A DNA stretch of 64,000 nucleotides. Origin: Gigaspora margarita (taxonomy: Eukaryota > Glomeromycota > Glomeromycetes > Diversisporales > Gigasporaceae). A program made the position numbers and the translations under genes. The notes beneath the pieces were generated by a model, which did not search any database, was not told the DNA's origin, and saw nothing but the letters and a program-made list of their open reading frames with translations. The stretch is taken from NCBI GenBank assembly GCA_009809945.1, contig WTPW01000020.1, positions 211,007 through 275,006 on the forward strand, in the 5' to 3' direction. This document shows, piece by piece, positions 22,601-33,299 of this stretch (positions are counted from its first letter, which is position 1; each line of letters begins with the position of its first letter).

Positions 22601-22813
22601 AGTAAGTATATAGTTTATTCAAAAGAAAACGTATCATTTTATCGTCAATAGAATTCTCTATTAAAATTACTTCTTTGTTCTATCACTTATGTGTTAAATT
22701 ACCAAGGCTTAAGTATATAGTTAATTCAAAAAATATTTTATTGTCGTTAGAATTCCCATTAAATAATATTATTTCTCTGTTTATTTCACTTGTTATAAAC
22801 ACTTAGTTGCAAG

Positions 22814-23869
22814 AAATTAAAAGAAATACCTTATGATAGTTTAGTAATCAAGAAAAAATTAGGTCGTAGAGATTTTGGAACAGTGTATCAGGCACATTCC
22901 AGTTTATTAGGCTATGTGGTCATTAAGGAAATAGAAGAAGCAACAATGGATGAAAATGCTCAAAAACTTTTAATAAATGAGGTATAACTTTTAAATACCA
23001 CACAAATTTATTATTTATCTCGGTTTTCTGAAATACATTGGTTTTTAGCTAAAACGACTTAATGAATCTAACCATGAGCGAATTATTAAGTTTTATGGGA
23101 TCAGTCTCGGTAAAACATTTATAAATGTACATTATCATGAATTTTTAACAAATTAACTAAATCTTGATTTAAAACTTTAATTACAAGACAAAAAAAAGAA
23201 ATCATGTTATCTTATAAGTGAATTTGCAAATAATGGGACTTTACGAGAATATTTACAAAAGAATAAAGTTGAATGGCCAGAAAAAATTCAATTAGCGAGC
23301 CAAATATCCAAAGGGATGTATTATCTTCATAGAATAGGAATAATACATCGCAATTTGGTAAAGTATTTATTTAATCGTTATAAGATTTGAAAAATTGAAA
23401 GTAATTTATAAGTATATTATCCGTAATTTAGCACACTTCGAATATTCTTATCCATAACAGAAATGTTAAAATTTCTGATTTTGGGATTTCAAAAAATCTT
23501 GATAGCATAGCCGCAACTAGCAGTAAGAAACCTTATGGAGTAATTCCTTTTATTGATCCTTGTAAACTTGAAGATCCAGGATATCCGTATGATAAAAGGT
23601 CTGACGTATACAGTATTGGAGTGCTGTTGTGGGAAATTTCCAGCAATGGACAACCTCCATTTGATCAAAATTACGTTTATGATCTCCCACTCAGAATTAT
23701 TCAAGGCTTACGTGAAAATCCAATTGAAGGAACGCCTGAACGATATATTAATCTTTATTCAAATTGCTGGGATTATGAACCAGACAAACGTCCTCTAACG
23801 ATACAAATTTTGCAACAATTAAATTATCTGGACCCAAAAATGATAGCACTAATGAGGGCTTTATTTTAA
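22814..23869 (+). CDS. TKL-type protein kinase domain, probable pseudokinase (four exons)
   Basis: Exons are 22814-22981, 23049-23109, 23188-23357 and 23432-23869, with introns GTATAA..TTTTAG, GTAAAA..ACAAG and GTAAAG..TTTAG. They join to 278 codons plus stop. The N-lobe runs IPYDSLVIKKKLGRRDFGTVY, with the ATP-site Lys at residue 38 (VVIKE). The glycine loop reads G-R-R-D-F-G, so the middle Gly is Arg. The catalytic loop is IIHRNLHTSNILI: the catalytic Asp of HRD is Asn at residue 132. DFG is intact (149-151). The activation segment ends GVIPFIDP, followed by SDVYSIGVLLWEISS and a C-terminal RP motif (KRPL). With HRN in place of HRD, little phosphotransfer is expected, so a signalling scaffold or pseudokinase is likely. 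The start is open: no ATG precedes exon 1 nearby, so a 5' exon, possibly reached through the upstream array, is needed. Phase 0 acceptor TTGCAAG at 22813, or phase 2 acceptor ACTTAG at 22806. Confidence 0.88.
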
Positions 23870-26511
23870 GTAATTTGCCTCCAAATGATACAGTTGGGAA
23901 TTAAATATATGAAGTTATTAGGCTATGGTAACGTCATGAGTATGCCAAAAATAGGATGTTGTTGCTTAAATGTTAGTTTATGCACCAAAACTCGTTTGCA
24001 CTGTTTCAAGGAACAAAAAATTTTAAAATTTTTATACAAATGTACTAATAATTGTGAAGTTCATATTTATTGTCTATAAAATCATATGCCAATTACTTTA
24101 ATACTTCAAGAAATTGCATTTTTTAGAAAAAAAAATTTTTTGCCCTGCCGCCTTTTTTTTTACTGTGGGGTGATTAAAACAGTTTTAATGATTTTATTGG
24201 TTTTAATGATTTTATTGATTTAACGGATTAAAGCAATGTATTGATTTTAATGGCTTAAAGCGTTAAAGGGAATTTATTGGTTTGATGATTAAACCGATTT
24301 TAATCAATTAATGGATAAACCGGCTTTAATTGTTCATATGTATATAGTAAAAGCTTTGTGCCCTTGAGAAAACTAATCCTTCGTGATTCCAAATAATTCG
24401 TTTGCCATACATTCCCTATAACATAAAATAAACTTAACCTGATCTACGCACTATTTAAGTGGCATAAGTGGTACGAATACATGTGTGCCTAAATTGCCCA
24501 TCTTAATAAAAAAAGTAATTACGGCAGCCGAAATTAGTCCCGAAATTAATTTCATATTTGCCGAAATTATTGCCGAAATTTTTTGAACTCATTTCATCAA
24601 AATAGATTATATAGTATATTATTTGGAGGGTTTCATATAAAAAATTTAGCAGTTCCGAAATGTTTGCTGAAATACTATTTTTCAAAAATAATTTAGGAAC
24701 ACTATGTTTACCATTTCTTGTTCACATGACTATACTGCTATGCTGTCCGGGACGTACTGAGGGTTACCGTGGTGGTTGTTTTTGTTCAACTCTCAACATA
24801 TCGTGGATAGTAGTGGTTGATTATTGACCAGTTTTTGGTCCAAGTGGTGGGTTCCAAGCTGAGATTTTAAGTATGTGTTAACTATATTATTACATCTATT
24901 AATTTTTTTTTATTTTAATTCTAAATAATCCTAAGATTAAAATAAAAAAATATCTATCAAATTTGGTTAGGTATTTGTCAAGATATTTTAATTTAAAAAT
25001 TAAAAAAATTTTACTAAAAATGATTTGTCCCTTTTCTATTGATTCACCCCATATTACTTATTGGTCTTTGGTCACATGACCATGACTAGGTATGTTATTT
25101 ATAGCACACCTCTACACAATCATCACAATAGGGTAGAGCAGGAAAACTGAGGTTGATTATGCAATGGATGCAAAATAAATTTAAGATTATGCAATTGATT
25201 ATGTGATTTTTATTATTGTGATTAGTTCTATTTTTTTGGAATTTTTCAGACATTTGCCAAAAATTACCTTGTAATTTAAGTTCATTCATTTTCTATATTA
25301 GAACTTTTCAGAACTTAATTTCTGCTACCCAAATTACAAATTTAAAGCATTGCCAAATAAGTTAACATACTTCACTAAATTAGATTTTATTCATGTAATA
25401 AATGCTTTTTTTTGCTTGATTATGCAAAGCATGTGCAATGCAAAAATTTGGTAAATTATGTGCATATTATGCTTTTGCAGAATCCTGGACATCCTACAAT
25501 AGGGCATGACTAACTTTGTAATTATAAAGAGATCTGACTGTATTTTAAGCTAATTTAAACTCAATTCTTATTCTAAATCTAACTATTTATAAATTTGCTT
25601 AATTAAATTAAAATAACTAATTTTTATCTAAAGATCAACCCAAATAAAAATTTAAAAAGTAATTTCATTATAATAAAATTGTATAAATAAAATAAAAACA
25701 ACTATTGAACCCTATTAGATATAAATTTATTAATAAAATCTGTTTCAAAATGTTCAATAATCAATAGCATCTCAATATAATCGCCAGTTTGTTAACCAAA
25801 ATTAGGACCCCTGAATACTAATGTTATATATATATATAACCTTTGTCTTTAAACTTTATATGAGTGTACACTTAAATTTTATTATAAAGTGCACACAAAC
25901 ATTAAAGCAACAGTTTAAGTGTACAATATACCTTTAGATAATAATTTTAAATTTATAATTAAGTGTACAACATAGTTTTAATTAAAAATAAATTAATGTA
26001 TGACAAAGATATAATAAATGTTTATAATTAAATTACTTTAAAAAAAGTAAAAGTTAATAAATTATATTTATGTTTTAAAATTTCTATTAATTGAAATTGG
26101 TAATATTCAATTTTATACAATGTTGTAATCCACAAAAGTTCTATCTTTTTGTGAAGCAACAATATTATATTATAATGCTAAAAAGACCTTTATTCAAGTG
26201 AAATAGAAACTTATCTTCTAGTTACTATTGAGTTAAATTATATATTCTCCATACAGTATATACCAATCATTGTAATACTTAAGCAAACAATATTGATATT
26301 GTTCTAGAATCAATTTAGAGACAGGTATATAAAGTTGATACTAAATTATGCACAATAAATAAATATTGTCACTATTATTGATTTTACTAGTTTTTATTAA
26401 ATTTTGTATGTTATATATATTATATTTATATATTATCTGTTATGTACGACTAAATATTCTTGCACAATAAGTAACTGTACAACATATCTTTTTTTATATA
26501 CCAGGAATGTA
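23870..26511. other. Gene-free AT-rich region
   Basis: No supported gene. 24150-24320 repeats TTTTAATGATTTTATTG and GGATTAAA words. 24520-24600 and 24655-24675 repeat GCCGAAATTA-type words. 25860-25980 has three TTAAGTGTACAA copies. The short open frames here lack protein character. Confidence 0.5.
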
Positions 26512-27149
26512 GTGATTAGTGATGCCACCAAAATTGATTTTTGAAAAAGGTCTATTTCATCTTCATTAGAAAAAATTAAAATTTTTTATAAAGAAGAGCA
26601 AATAAAATTTATATAGATATATTCTTTATAATTTCATCTATTCAAAAAAAGTATCAAATAATTTCGTCTTTCTAGTAAAATAGGTCAAAAACAATTTCGT
26701 CTTCAAATTTTAATTTCAGGTTTTCAAACCCGAAATGCTTTCGTCCTTATGTATAGTAGTGATGAATATCACGGAGTGATGGTTATATGGCAATCGAAAT
26801 GTCATTACTCCACAAAATCTTGGATCTGATTGGTCCACGTGATATTATATGTCACTTGTTGATTAAATTCCACCTGTTTATCATCGCATGGACTGTCTTG
26901 ATATTTAATTTTCACATATCTATTATTGCATGGACCTTGAATGTAATTCAAGCGCCTAATTTCTTAGCATGTTAAGGCTTTAAGTGTATGAATACATGGT
27001 TAGGATTTTATTATTGCAAAGTCGATTATGATCTTTTTTGCAATTCTGGTCATTTTGTTAGAAGGACACGCAAAGTTGATAGATTTTCCATTTTTCATAA
27101 ATATTTGGTCAGAATTTTTGCCATCCATATTATTTGATAATACCAGGAA
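26512..27149. other. Gene-free stretch starting with a repeat-end motif
   Basis: ACCAGGAATGTAGT at 26511 matches the end motif at 27151 and (inverted) 6938, so it may be a solo end of that dispersed repeat. The rest is non-coding. CATCGCATGGACTGTCTTGA and TATTGCATGGACCTTGAATG form a local diverged pair near 26882-26943. Confidence 0.4.
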
Positions 27150-27420
27150 TGTAGTCTTGCAAATTGACAGATGTATGGTTACCGGCCATCTAGAATGACA
27201 TTTGCAAAATCTTATATTTTCTTACATTTAGTTGGGCATTAAAAAGTTATCATTTCACATATCAATGTGCTGTGCTGGTATAACATATATCTACTGTTCG
27301 TGTATGTTGTATTATGATCAACTTTTTCTATTTTTAGTTAGTTGGCACATTTTGTGAATCAGGTGATTGAATCTCCAAGCCCAAAATGGGTGATCAAATC
27401 TCTGATTTACCCAAGGTAAA
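27150..27420. repeat. Second copy of the dispersed repeat of 6540-6940 (inverted)
   Basis: Shares, in mirrored order, the end ACCAGGAAYGTAGT, the ATGGTTACCGGCCATCTAGA block, CAATGTGCTGTGCTGGTATA, CAACTTTTTCTATTTTTAGT and the GGTGATCAAATCTCYRA motif with 6540-6940. No ORF. Class unknown. Confidence 0.7.
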
Positions 27421-27774
27421 ACCTGCTGTGCAGATTATATTGGTGGTTGCTGCGTGGGCTTCCTGTATCATGCATTACTTGTTTTGTTCCATTTTTGGTT
27501 TTGCATGATGGCATCACGCAGCTACCTAATTATTAATTAAGTGTACATCAAAGGTTGAGTTAAGTTGTTATTAAAAAAATAAGATTTGTATAACTGTACA
27601 ATAAACATTTTAAAAATTTTAGTCCAAATGTACTACAAACGTTTAATGCATATATTCAGGGGCCCTCCAAAATTCAATGTAACTAAGGTAATAGTATCTA
27701 TACAGAGATTAATTTTCTTATACTTTATAATAAATGGCAAAATTAAAATAACATTTTCTATAATATATAACTAT

Positions 27775-28365
27775 ATAAGAGAGATGGAGGTATTATGGAC
27801 ACCTTAAAGTTCTTACTAGCAAAACTTTTTAATAAACAAATAGATTTTTATACAATTTTTATTATTTGAACTATGCTTAATAAGGAATAAATTAATGCAA
27901 AAAAATCTTTATATCATATATAGTTTTAGATATAAAAAATTAGTACACAAATAGTATATAAAAACTAAATTTTAGAGAGAAGGGGAAGTATTGTGAACAT
28001 AGTGAATAATTTTTGATCTACTGGTCCTTTTTGGATGATTTTACTACCAAAATGACCGTCTCAGTGAGATGATTCTAACAAGTACAAAATTGTTAAAATC
28101 CAATCACAGGATCCCAAGATCATTAAAGGTTAAAATGGAAAAAATTTGCAGATTTAATAATATATACAAAAACTTATATTTTGCATAAATGATAATAGCT
28201 TGTGATCTAGTGATCAGAATTGGATGAATTTTATACCATTCAATTCGACTCAAAGAGACAAATCAAATGGTACCAAAATACCCAATTCCAATTACAGGAT
28301 CACAAGATATCTTACCTGACTACAATACCCCTCCTGTCCACAATACCCCACCTTCCTTATATTCC
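27775..28365. repeat. Possible element bounded by GGTATTGTGGAC-like ends
   Basis: AGATGGAGGTATTATGGACA (27783) and GAGAAGGGGAAGTATTGTGA (27976) are similar direct words, and GTCCACAATACCCC (28337) is their inverse. The part from 28005 contains TGATCTACTGGTCC and TTTACTACCAAAATGA, which recur beside the N gap at 37880-38810. Probably a decayed foldback or MITE cluster. Boundaries not certain. Confidence 0.35.
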
Positions 28366-28447
28366 TGAAAATAAGCTACCTTTTTGGGCAAAGTTATACA
28401 AAATCAGGAGTAGCTTATTTTTAGTTAAAAAAGGTTTTTAATAAAGG

Positions 28448-29294
28448 ATATAAATTTGTCACACTTGTGATATGTTACACCCTATAATTCTGACCAATCA
28501 AATCGCATGATTTTGTAGAAAAAAATTTTTTAAAAAAATTTAAAAATTTTACTTAGTAAAATAAAAAATAAATAAGCAATAACAAACCATATAATGTAAA
28601 ATTTTAATCTGGACAACTTTTTCTAAAATATAAAGATAGATTGTCTCAGTAAATAACATTTTATATACCTCTATCTGATATTCTTACATATACACAAATC
28701 TAGGTGAGCATTGGCCACACTGGTAGGTTTAGGCCACAAATAAGTATTTAGGTTTACTTATATATATGTCTGAGTTTTTATTCTTAGCTTTAATTTTAAA
28801 AAATTAAAATTTTTTTTGTATTGTAAAAAGTTTTTATTAAAATTTAATAAAGATGAAAACAAGGTCTCACTTTTAAGATTTAAAAAAAAACATTTTATAA
28901 GAAAAAACAAAAAGTTTCAATATTAGCACAAATAAAACTTTTTTTTACTAAAACAATCTATTATTATATCTTAGAAAAAATAGGTTATACATATAATACT
29001 TAAAAAATAAATATATTAAATTAGTAAAAAAAAAAGGTTTATATGTGCTAACATTGGAAATTTTTGTTTTTTCTTATAAAATATTTTTTTACTAAGACAA
29101 TCTATCTTTATAACTTAGAAAAATTTGTTCAGAATAAAATTTTACATTATATGATGTGCTATTATATATATATTTTATACTTAATTAAATAAAATTTTTA
29201 ATTTTTAAAAAATAAAATTTTTTGTCTACAAAATCATGCGATTTGATTGGTCAGAATCATAGGTGTGACATGTCATGAGTGCAACAAATTTATA
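28448..29294. mobile_element. Large foldback element, about 850 bp
   Basis: The left arm, GATATAAATTTGTCACACTT then TTCTGACCAATCAAATCGCA and TGATTTTGTAG, is mirrored by CTACAAAATCATGCGATTTG, ATTGGTCAGAATCATAGG and GTGCAACAAATTTATATTC on the right. Pairing continues through TTTACTAAGACAATCTATCT near 29090 against AGATAGATTGTCTCAGTAAA near 28632. No ORF; class unassigned. Confidence 0.8.
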
Positions 29295-29313
29295 TTCTTT
29301 TTAGTAATTACAA

Positions 29314-30360
29314 GTAGTTGCTATATAGAAAAGTCCAAATTTTACTATATTAAATTGATTATAAGTACTTAAATAAATAAGTTCAGAAGATCAAAATAAA
29401 TTTTCTTTAAAATTTTTATACAAATTGGTAAACTTTTTATCATTTAACTTTTAATTTTTATACTTTTCAATATATATATATTTTTTTTTGGTTTAACGGC
29501 CTTCTACTTGGCTGACAAGGTCTTTATTGAGCATTTATAATAGTTATTACATTAATAAGTATACAACTAGCCACACATGCACTTTTGGTGCCTAATTTAA
29601 GTAGTCCACCCTGAGGTTCTATACTAGCTGCCATACCTACAGACCAACTATGGGATCTGCCTATTCAAATACTCTGGTTCATGCTTTTACCCATCACTTT
29701 TTACCCATTAATTGCAATGATTACTGGGGTTATTTCCAATAGGACCAGTCAGCTTAGGGCTACTTTACCCTCATAGAACTAGGCAGCCTATCCAACTATG
29801 TGTTCCAATCCTGTACTGAGGTGGTCTTCAAAAACTGAGCACTATAGCATTAACCAACACTTGCAGTCAGGGATTATCCTTAAACTGCTACAGCTTCCTT
29901 ATACTGCCCTTATAAGGTTCATTCTGATCCCTGTACTGACCTTTTTTGGTAGCAATATTGGAGATTATCTAACTACCTCCTTACTCAGAACTTGCCAAAT
30001 AGGTTTCTAATTTCTCTGATTCTTTGGATTTGTCAGTGTAACAGCTATACTTATGCCCAAAAGCTCCCATTCTAGATAGTGGAACCAAGATTACAGGTTA
30101 TATGCCTAACTGCTATGAGAAACCAGTTACTGGACACAGGTCTTTTTCCAAAGCATTGCCAATGGAATTTGAACTCAACCTGCTGCTTGGAGGTGACAAC
30201 TTGACAACTTCCCTAAGTTGCCACACTCTTTTAGATCTATTTTTTAAAAAATTTTAATTTTTTATCAAATATAAAAAATAAAACTCAAATAATAAATGTT
30301 CTCCAATTTGTATTAAAATTTCAGAGTATATGCATTTTAATCTCCTAAACAAAATTACTT
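29314..30360. mobile_element. Foldback element split by a retroposon
   Basis: 29314-29475 (GTAGTTGCTATATAGAAAAG, then AAAATTTTTATACAAATTGG) and about 30240-30360 (CAATTTGTATTAAAATTTCA, then CATTTTAATCTCCTAAACAA) are the two halves of a family whose unbroken copy is at 54114-54450. The interval 29480-30236 between them is a tRNA-headed retroposon copy. Confidence 0.7.
29480..30236 (-). mobile_element. tRNA-headed retroposon (SINE-like), copy 1
   Basis: Shares blocks with the copies at 30640-31175, 32440-32970 and 43199-44237: ACAACTAGCCACACATGCAC, CTTTTGGTGCCTAATTTAAG and TAGTCCACCCTGAGGTTCTA. The right end on the minus strand reads GTGTGGCAACTTAGGGAAGT, like a tRNA A-box region, followed by a B-box-like GAGTTCAAATTCC. 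The left end is T-rich, which is the A-rich 3' tail on the minus strand. It interrupts a foldback element. Confidence 0.6.
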
Positions 30361-30639
30361 AGTTGCCAATCCAGATAAGATTAGAACTATTTCTATATTT
30401 GGAATTGGCAAACCAAATATGTAAACAATATATTACCAAATCTGAATCAGGTCTGTATATATAAATTTATATATGATTTAAAGAAATTTAACTATATTTT
30501 TAATTATATTTTTTATCTACTAGTCTAAATTTAATAATTTTTTTACTAGTAAACCCATAAGAACCTGCTCTACAACTTTACTTAAAGCCAAAAATAATAT
30601 TTAATTAGTATAAAAAAACTTTACATAAGGGTCTTTTTT
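30361..30639. other. AT-rich spacer
   Basis: Non-coding. It contains one stretch, GATTAGAACTATTTCTATAT to TTTATATATGATTT (30379-30478), a partial mirror of 32975-33045 (TTTGATAATATATTGTTTAT), so it belongs to a dispersed repeat of unknown type. Confidence 0.35.
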
Positions 30640-31175
30640 TTATATTCAAAGTGTCTATCTTTGGGACTTGGAAATTTTTATTCAAGATATTAGGACCATT
30701 AGTATCCCACTTAAGGGGCTAATGGCATTTGTTACAATGATGAGAATACAACTAGCTACATGTACACTTTTGGTGCCTAATTTAAGTAGTCCACCCTAAG
30801 GTTCTATACTAGCTGTTATACCTGCAACCCAACTTCAGAAATTGATTATTTAAACCTTCTAATCCCGTTTCGCCAGCCAACCCATCTTGTATCACTGGTA
30901 TAGCCACCAATCTAAACCTGGAGTTCATACTGGATACTAATCACTACTCTTAGAATACCAGCCAAATAGCATAGTATCCTTGATGGAAAACTTGGTAGAA
31001 CAGTACCTGTCCTACACAGGTATTCACCTATGCTTTAGTAATTATCACTATAGCCAAGACCAATACTTGCAAATCAAGATTACTTTTGTCCTCTTACCAA
31101 TATCTACTTCTGCCCTTGTAAGGTTCACTTTAACAGGACCAGAAATTCTTTATTATAGGTTCTCACCATAAAAAT
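30640..31175 (-). mobile_element. tRNA-headed retroposon (SINE-like), copy 2, partial
   Basis: Contains the shared blocks ACTTTTGGTGCCTAATTTAA, GTAGTCCACCCTAAGGTTCT and TGCCCTTGTAAGGTTCACTT. It lacks the tRNA-like right end present in copies 1, 3 and 4, so it is truncated at the 5' end as read on the minus strand, as usual for target-primed copies. Confidence 0.55.
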
Positions 31176-31737
31176 TTAATTATATTTTTTGCGAATCAGT
31201 CTTTTCTAATTAAGCAAATCAGTTTTACGAACACTTTTAATAAGTTGATAATAATTCAAATCATTTTTTGGTTGGATACCTTATACAATAATTATGTAAT
31301 TAAAATAAGAATTAAATAAATTTGTCATTATAAATATATTGAGTCTTGAATTCTATTATTCTTATTTGTTTGCTATACAATATAAAATAATTATATAATA
31401 TAGTATGATAATATGATATCATTATATTGGGCAAAGTAGCATTTTCTGAATAATCAAAAAATTGTCATTTACCAATATGGCTATATTGGTATTATAGTAT
31501 TGTGTTCATTGATCATAAATTGTACTATTTATACTCTTTTAATTCGTATAAAGCAACATAATATAAGTATGGATGAAGTATGCATTATGCAAAATAACAA
31601 GCATGAATAATGCAATAAAAAGAAATTGATTATAACATAAATAGTATAATACTCAATCAATAGTATATTATAAAAGACTATCGCTATAGAATATTTAAGT
31701 TATATGATAAATAATGATTATATAATAATAAAACAAA
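31176..31737. other. Gene-free AT-rich stretch
   Basis: No transposon ends, repeats or coding signal that I can support. Local ATAATATGATATCATTATAT palindrome near 31409. Confidence 0.4.
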
Positions 31738-31928
31738 GTGAAACCTGAGTCACTAGTTAGTAAAATTCACCATATAAAGTGAAACCTGAGTTTGAGTTAG
31801 AGGTTAGAGTAAAATTCGAGTTTAGCTATATTTTTTATTATACAAAGTAGATTTCAATCTTTATGTAATCTACATAGCAGATTTCACTTTATATAGCGAA
31901 TTTTACTAGCTGGTAATTCAGGTTTCAC
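31738..31928. mobile_element. MITE with GTGAAACCTGAGT ends
   Basis: GTGAAACCTGAGTCACTAGT then TAGTAAAATTC at 31738 pairs with GAATTTTACTAGCTGGTAAT then TCAGGTTTCAC ending at 31928. A second internal GTGAAACCTGAGT at about 31780 suggests a partial internal duplication. No ORF. Confidence 0.8.
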
Positions 31929-31943
31929 CCTTTCATATAATAA

Positions 31944-32244
31944 TAGGACCTCAGATATCTCTCATATAGGTCATAACTGGATTTTGGCCAATTTTGACCT
32001 AATTTGCTAAAAATATCAAAATCTATTTACTTTAATAATTTCTAATCAAGTAATTAGAATTGAATAAACTATTTTTTGTTAGATGCGCCTCACTGAGAGC
32101 TTTATTTTAAAAAAAAAGTTCATTCAAATCGGACCACTGGATGCCAAAATAATTGCCAAAAACTGGTTTTTTGCTTCTCAAATTTTAGGTGTTTTTGTTA
32201 AAAAATTTCAAGTATGACCTCTATACTAGATGTCCAGGGTTCTA
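31944..32244. mobile_element. 301-bp MITE, copy 1 (plus orientation)
   Basis: TAGGACCTCAGATATCTCTC then ATATAGGTCATAAC at 31944 pairs with TATGACCTCTATACTAGATG then TCCAGGGTTCTA ending at 32244. A second copy of the same length lies inverted at 59362-59662 and an end fragment at about 62779-62830. The core carries TCCAGTGGTCCAATTTGAAT-like words shared by several foldback elements here. Confidence 0.85.
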
Positions 32245-32439
32245 TAATAATGATGCGAATCAGATTGTGACTAGTACCTTTTTTGGTAACCTATATATGC
32301 AAATCTATTTATAGGCAGTGACAATTTTTCTGCAAATCATACAAAGCTGATGATTTACAAAAACTTATAATTATTCAAATCTATTTAAAGTCAGTCACAT
32401 TTTCTAAATTTATAATAGTGTTTGAATATTGTAGTGGTG

Positions 32440-32970
32440 GGACCTATAATAAAGATTGCCTGGTCCTGCTCCAACCCCAGTACCCACCAACTACCTTCCA
32501 ACTGGCCCTTCCCTGATACATCCAAACTTCCAATCCAGTTAGCCTAGTAGAGTTGATCTACTTAGCATTAGGTCCATTATAGTTTTTCTTCCCTTGGTAC
32601 CTACTTTTGAAACATAGGTCCTTTTTCTCTGGTGTGACTCTAGTGACTAGATTGGTAGACCCCAACTCTCAAGGTCTGCCTATTCAGTTCTCTGGATCCA
32701 GTCTGATATTTCAGTTTTTGGTAGTTCTATCAAAGATCCTTGCTATCTTCTTACTTAGGTCTTGCCAAACAGGTTTTTGTTTCTTTGGTTCTTTGAATTT
32801 TGTATGCCCAAAAGCTCGCATTCAAGATGGTGTACTAAGACTACAAATAGACAAGATACAGTTACTGAAACACAGGTCTATTTTTTAAAGCATCACCAGT
32901 AGGATTTGAACCCTAGACCTACTACTTAGGGGTTACAACTTACAAACTTCTCTAAGTCGCTACACTACTT
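32440..32970 (-). mobile_element. tRNA-headed retroposon (SINE-like), copy 3
   Basis: Read on the minus strand, it begins GTAGTGTAGCGACTTAGAGA (A-box-like) and has the B-box-like GGGTTCAAATCC, the layout of a tRNA-derived head of about 80 nt. It shares internal blocks, TCTCTGGTGTGACTCTAGTG and CTTGCCAAACAGGTTT, with the other copies. It lacks the left-hand part, so it is 3'-truncated or rearranged. Confidence 0.6.
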
Positions 32971-33048
32971 ACATAAGAGTCATTATCTGATTTGATAATA
33001 TATTGTTTATATATTTGTTTACTCCAATTCCAAATATAGGGGTTATTT

Positions 33049-33299
33049 AAAGCCAGGTGTGTTCATGTGATGGATGGGCAATCAAATTGTAAAAATTTGA
33101 TTGTTACAGATCAGCCCAACAAGACAAAAACAAATAAAAAAGTAAAAATGCTGAAAAGACAAGAAATGAGTATTTAAACCTGTCTAGAAGCATTAATAAA
33201 AAATGCTAAAGACAATTTTACTTATAAAATACTAACTTGTAACCAACCTTTACTCTAATTTTAATTAAAAAACAAAAATCTATAAATGCACCTGGCTTT
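33049..33299. mobile_element. MITE with AAAGCCAGGTG ends
   Basis: AAAGCCAGGTG at 33049 and its exact inverse CACCTGGCTTT ending at 33299 bound a 251-bp AT-rich non-coding body. The 11-bp ends fit a short-TIR DNA transposon derivative. The target duplication is unclear. Confidence 0.65.

Larger units (their letters stand above)
16411..22800 (+). repeat. Tandem array of about 108-bp intron-like units separated by variable 3-nt cores
   Basis: Head-to-tail units of 79-115 bp. Consensus order: GTAAGTATATAGTTTATTCA, AAACAATGTACACATTTTAT, CRTCAATAGAATCTCTATTA, AATATTACTTCTCTGTTCTT, TCACTTACGTGTTAAATTAC, CAG, then three variable bases. Each unit has a GTAAGT donor-like start, a YTTAC branch-like word about 15 nt before the end and a TTACCAG acceptor-like end. 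The pattern AG-NNN-GT is clean at 49 places. First bases of the triplets: 16477, 16658, 17246, 17407, 17512, 17620, 17729, 17837, 17946, 18055, 18161, 18269, 18376, 18484, 18688, 18795, 18903, 19017, 19112, 19220, 19677, 19784, 19893, 20000, 20108, 20215, 20305, 20384, 20471, 20582, 20694, 20799, 20908, 21017, 21126, 21235, 21350, 21448, 21556, 21651, 21760, 21867, 21978, 22077, 22180, 22285, 22397, 22496, 22599. Irregular junctions lie near 16563, 18589 and 22701, and one is lost near 17312. At 21341-21352 a duplicated TACCAG adds six bases. Interrupted by a hAT-like insertion and an N gap. Same strand as the kinase that follows. Confidence 0.95.

Noticed and set aside
16411-22800. CRISPR-like array
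   Set aside because: The conserved unit is about 105 bp and the variable part only 3 bp, in a clearly eukaryotic, intron-bearing sequence.
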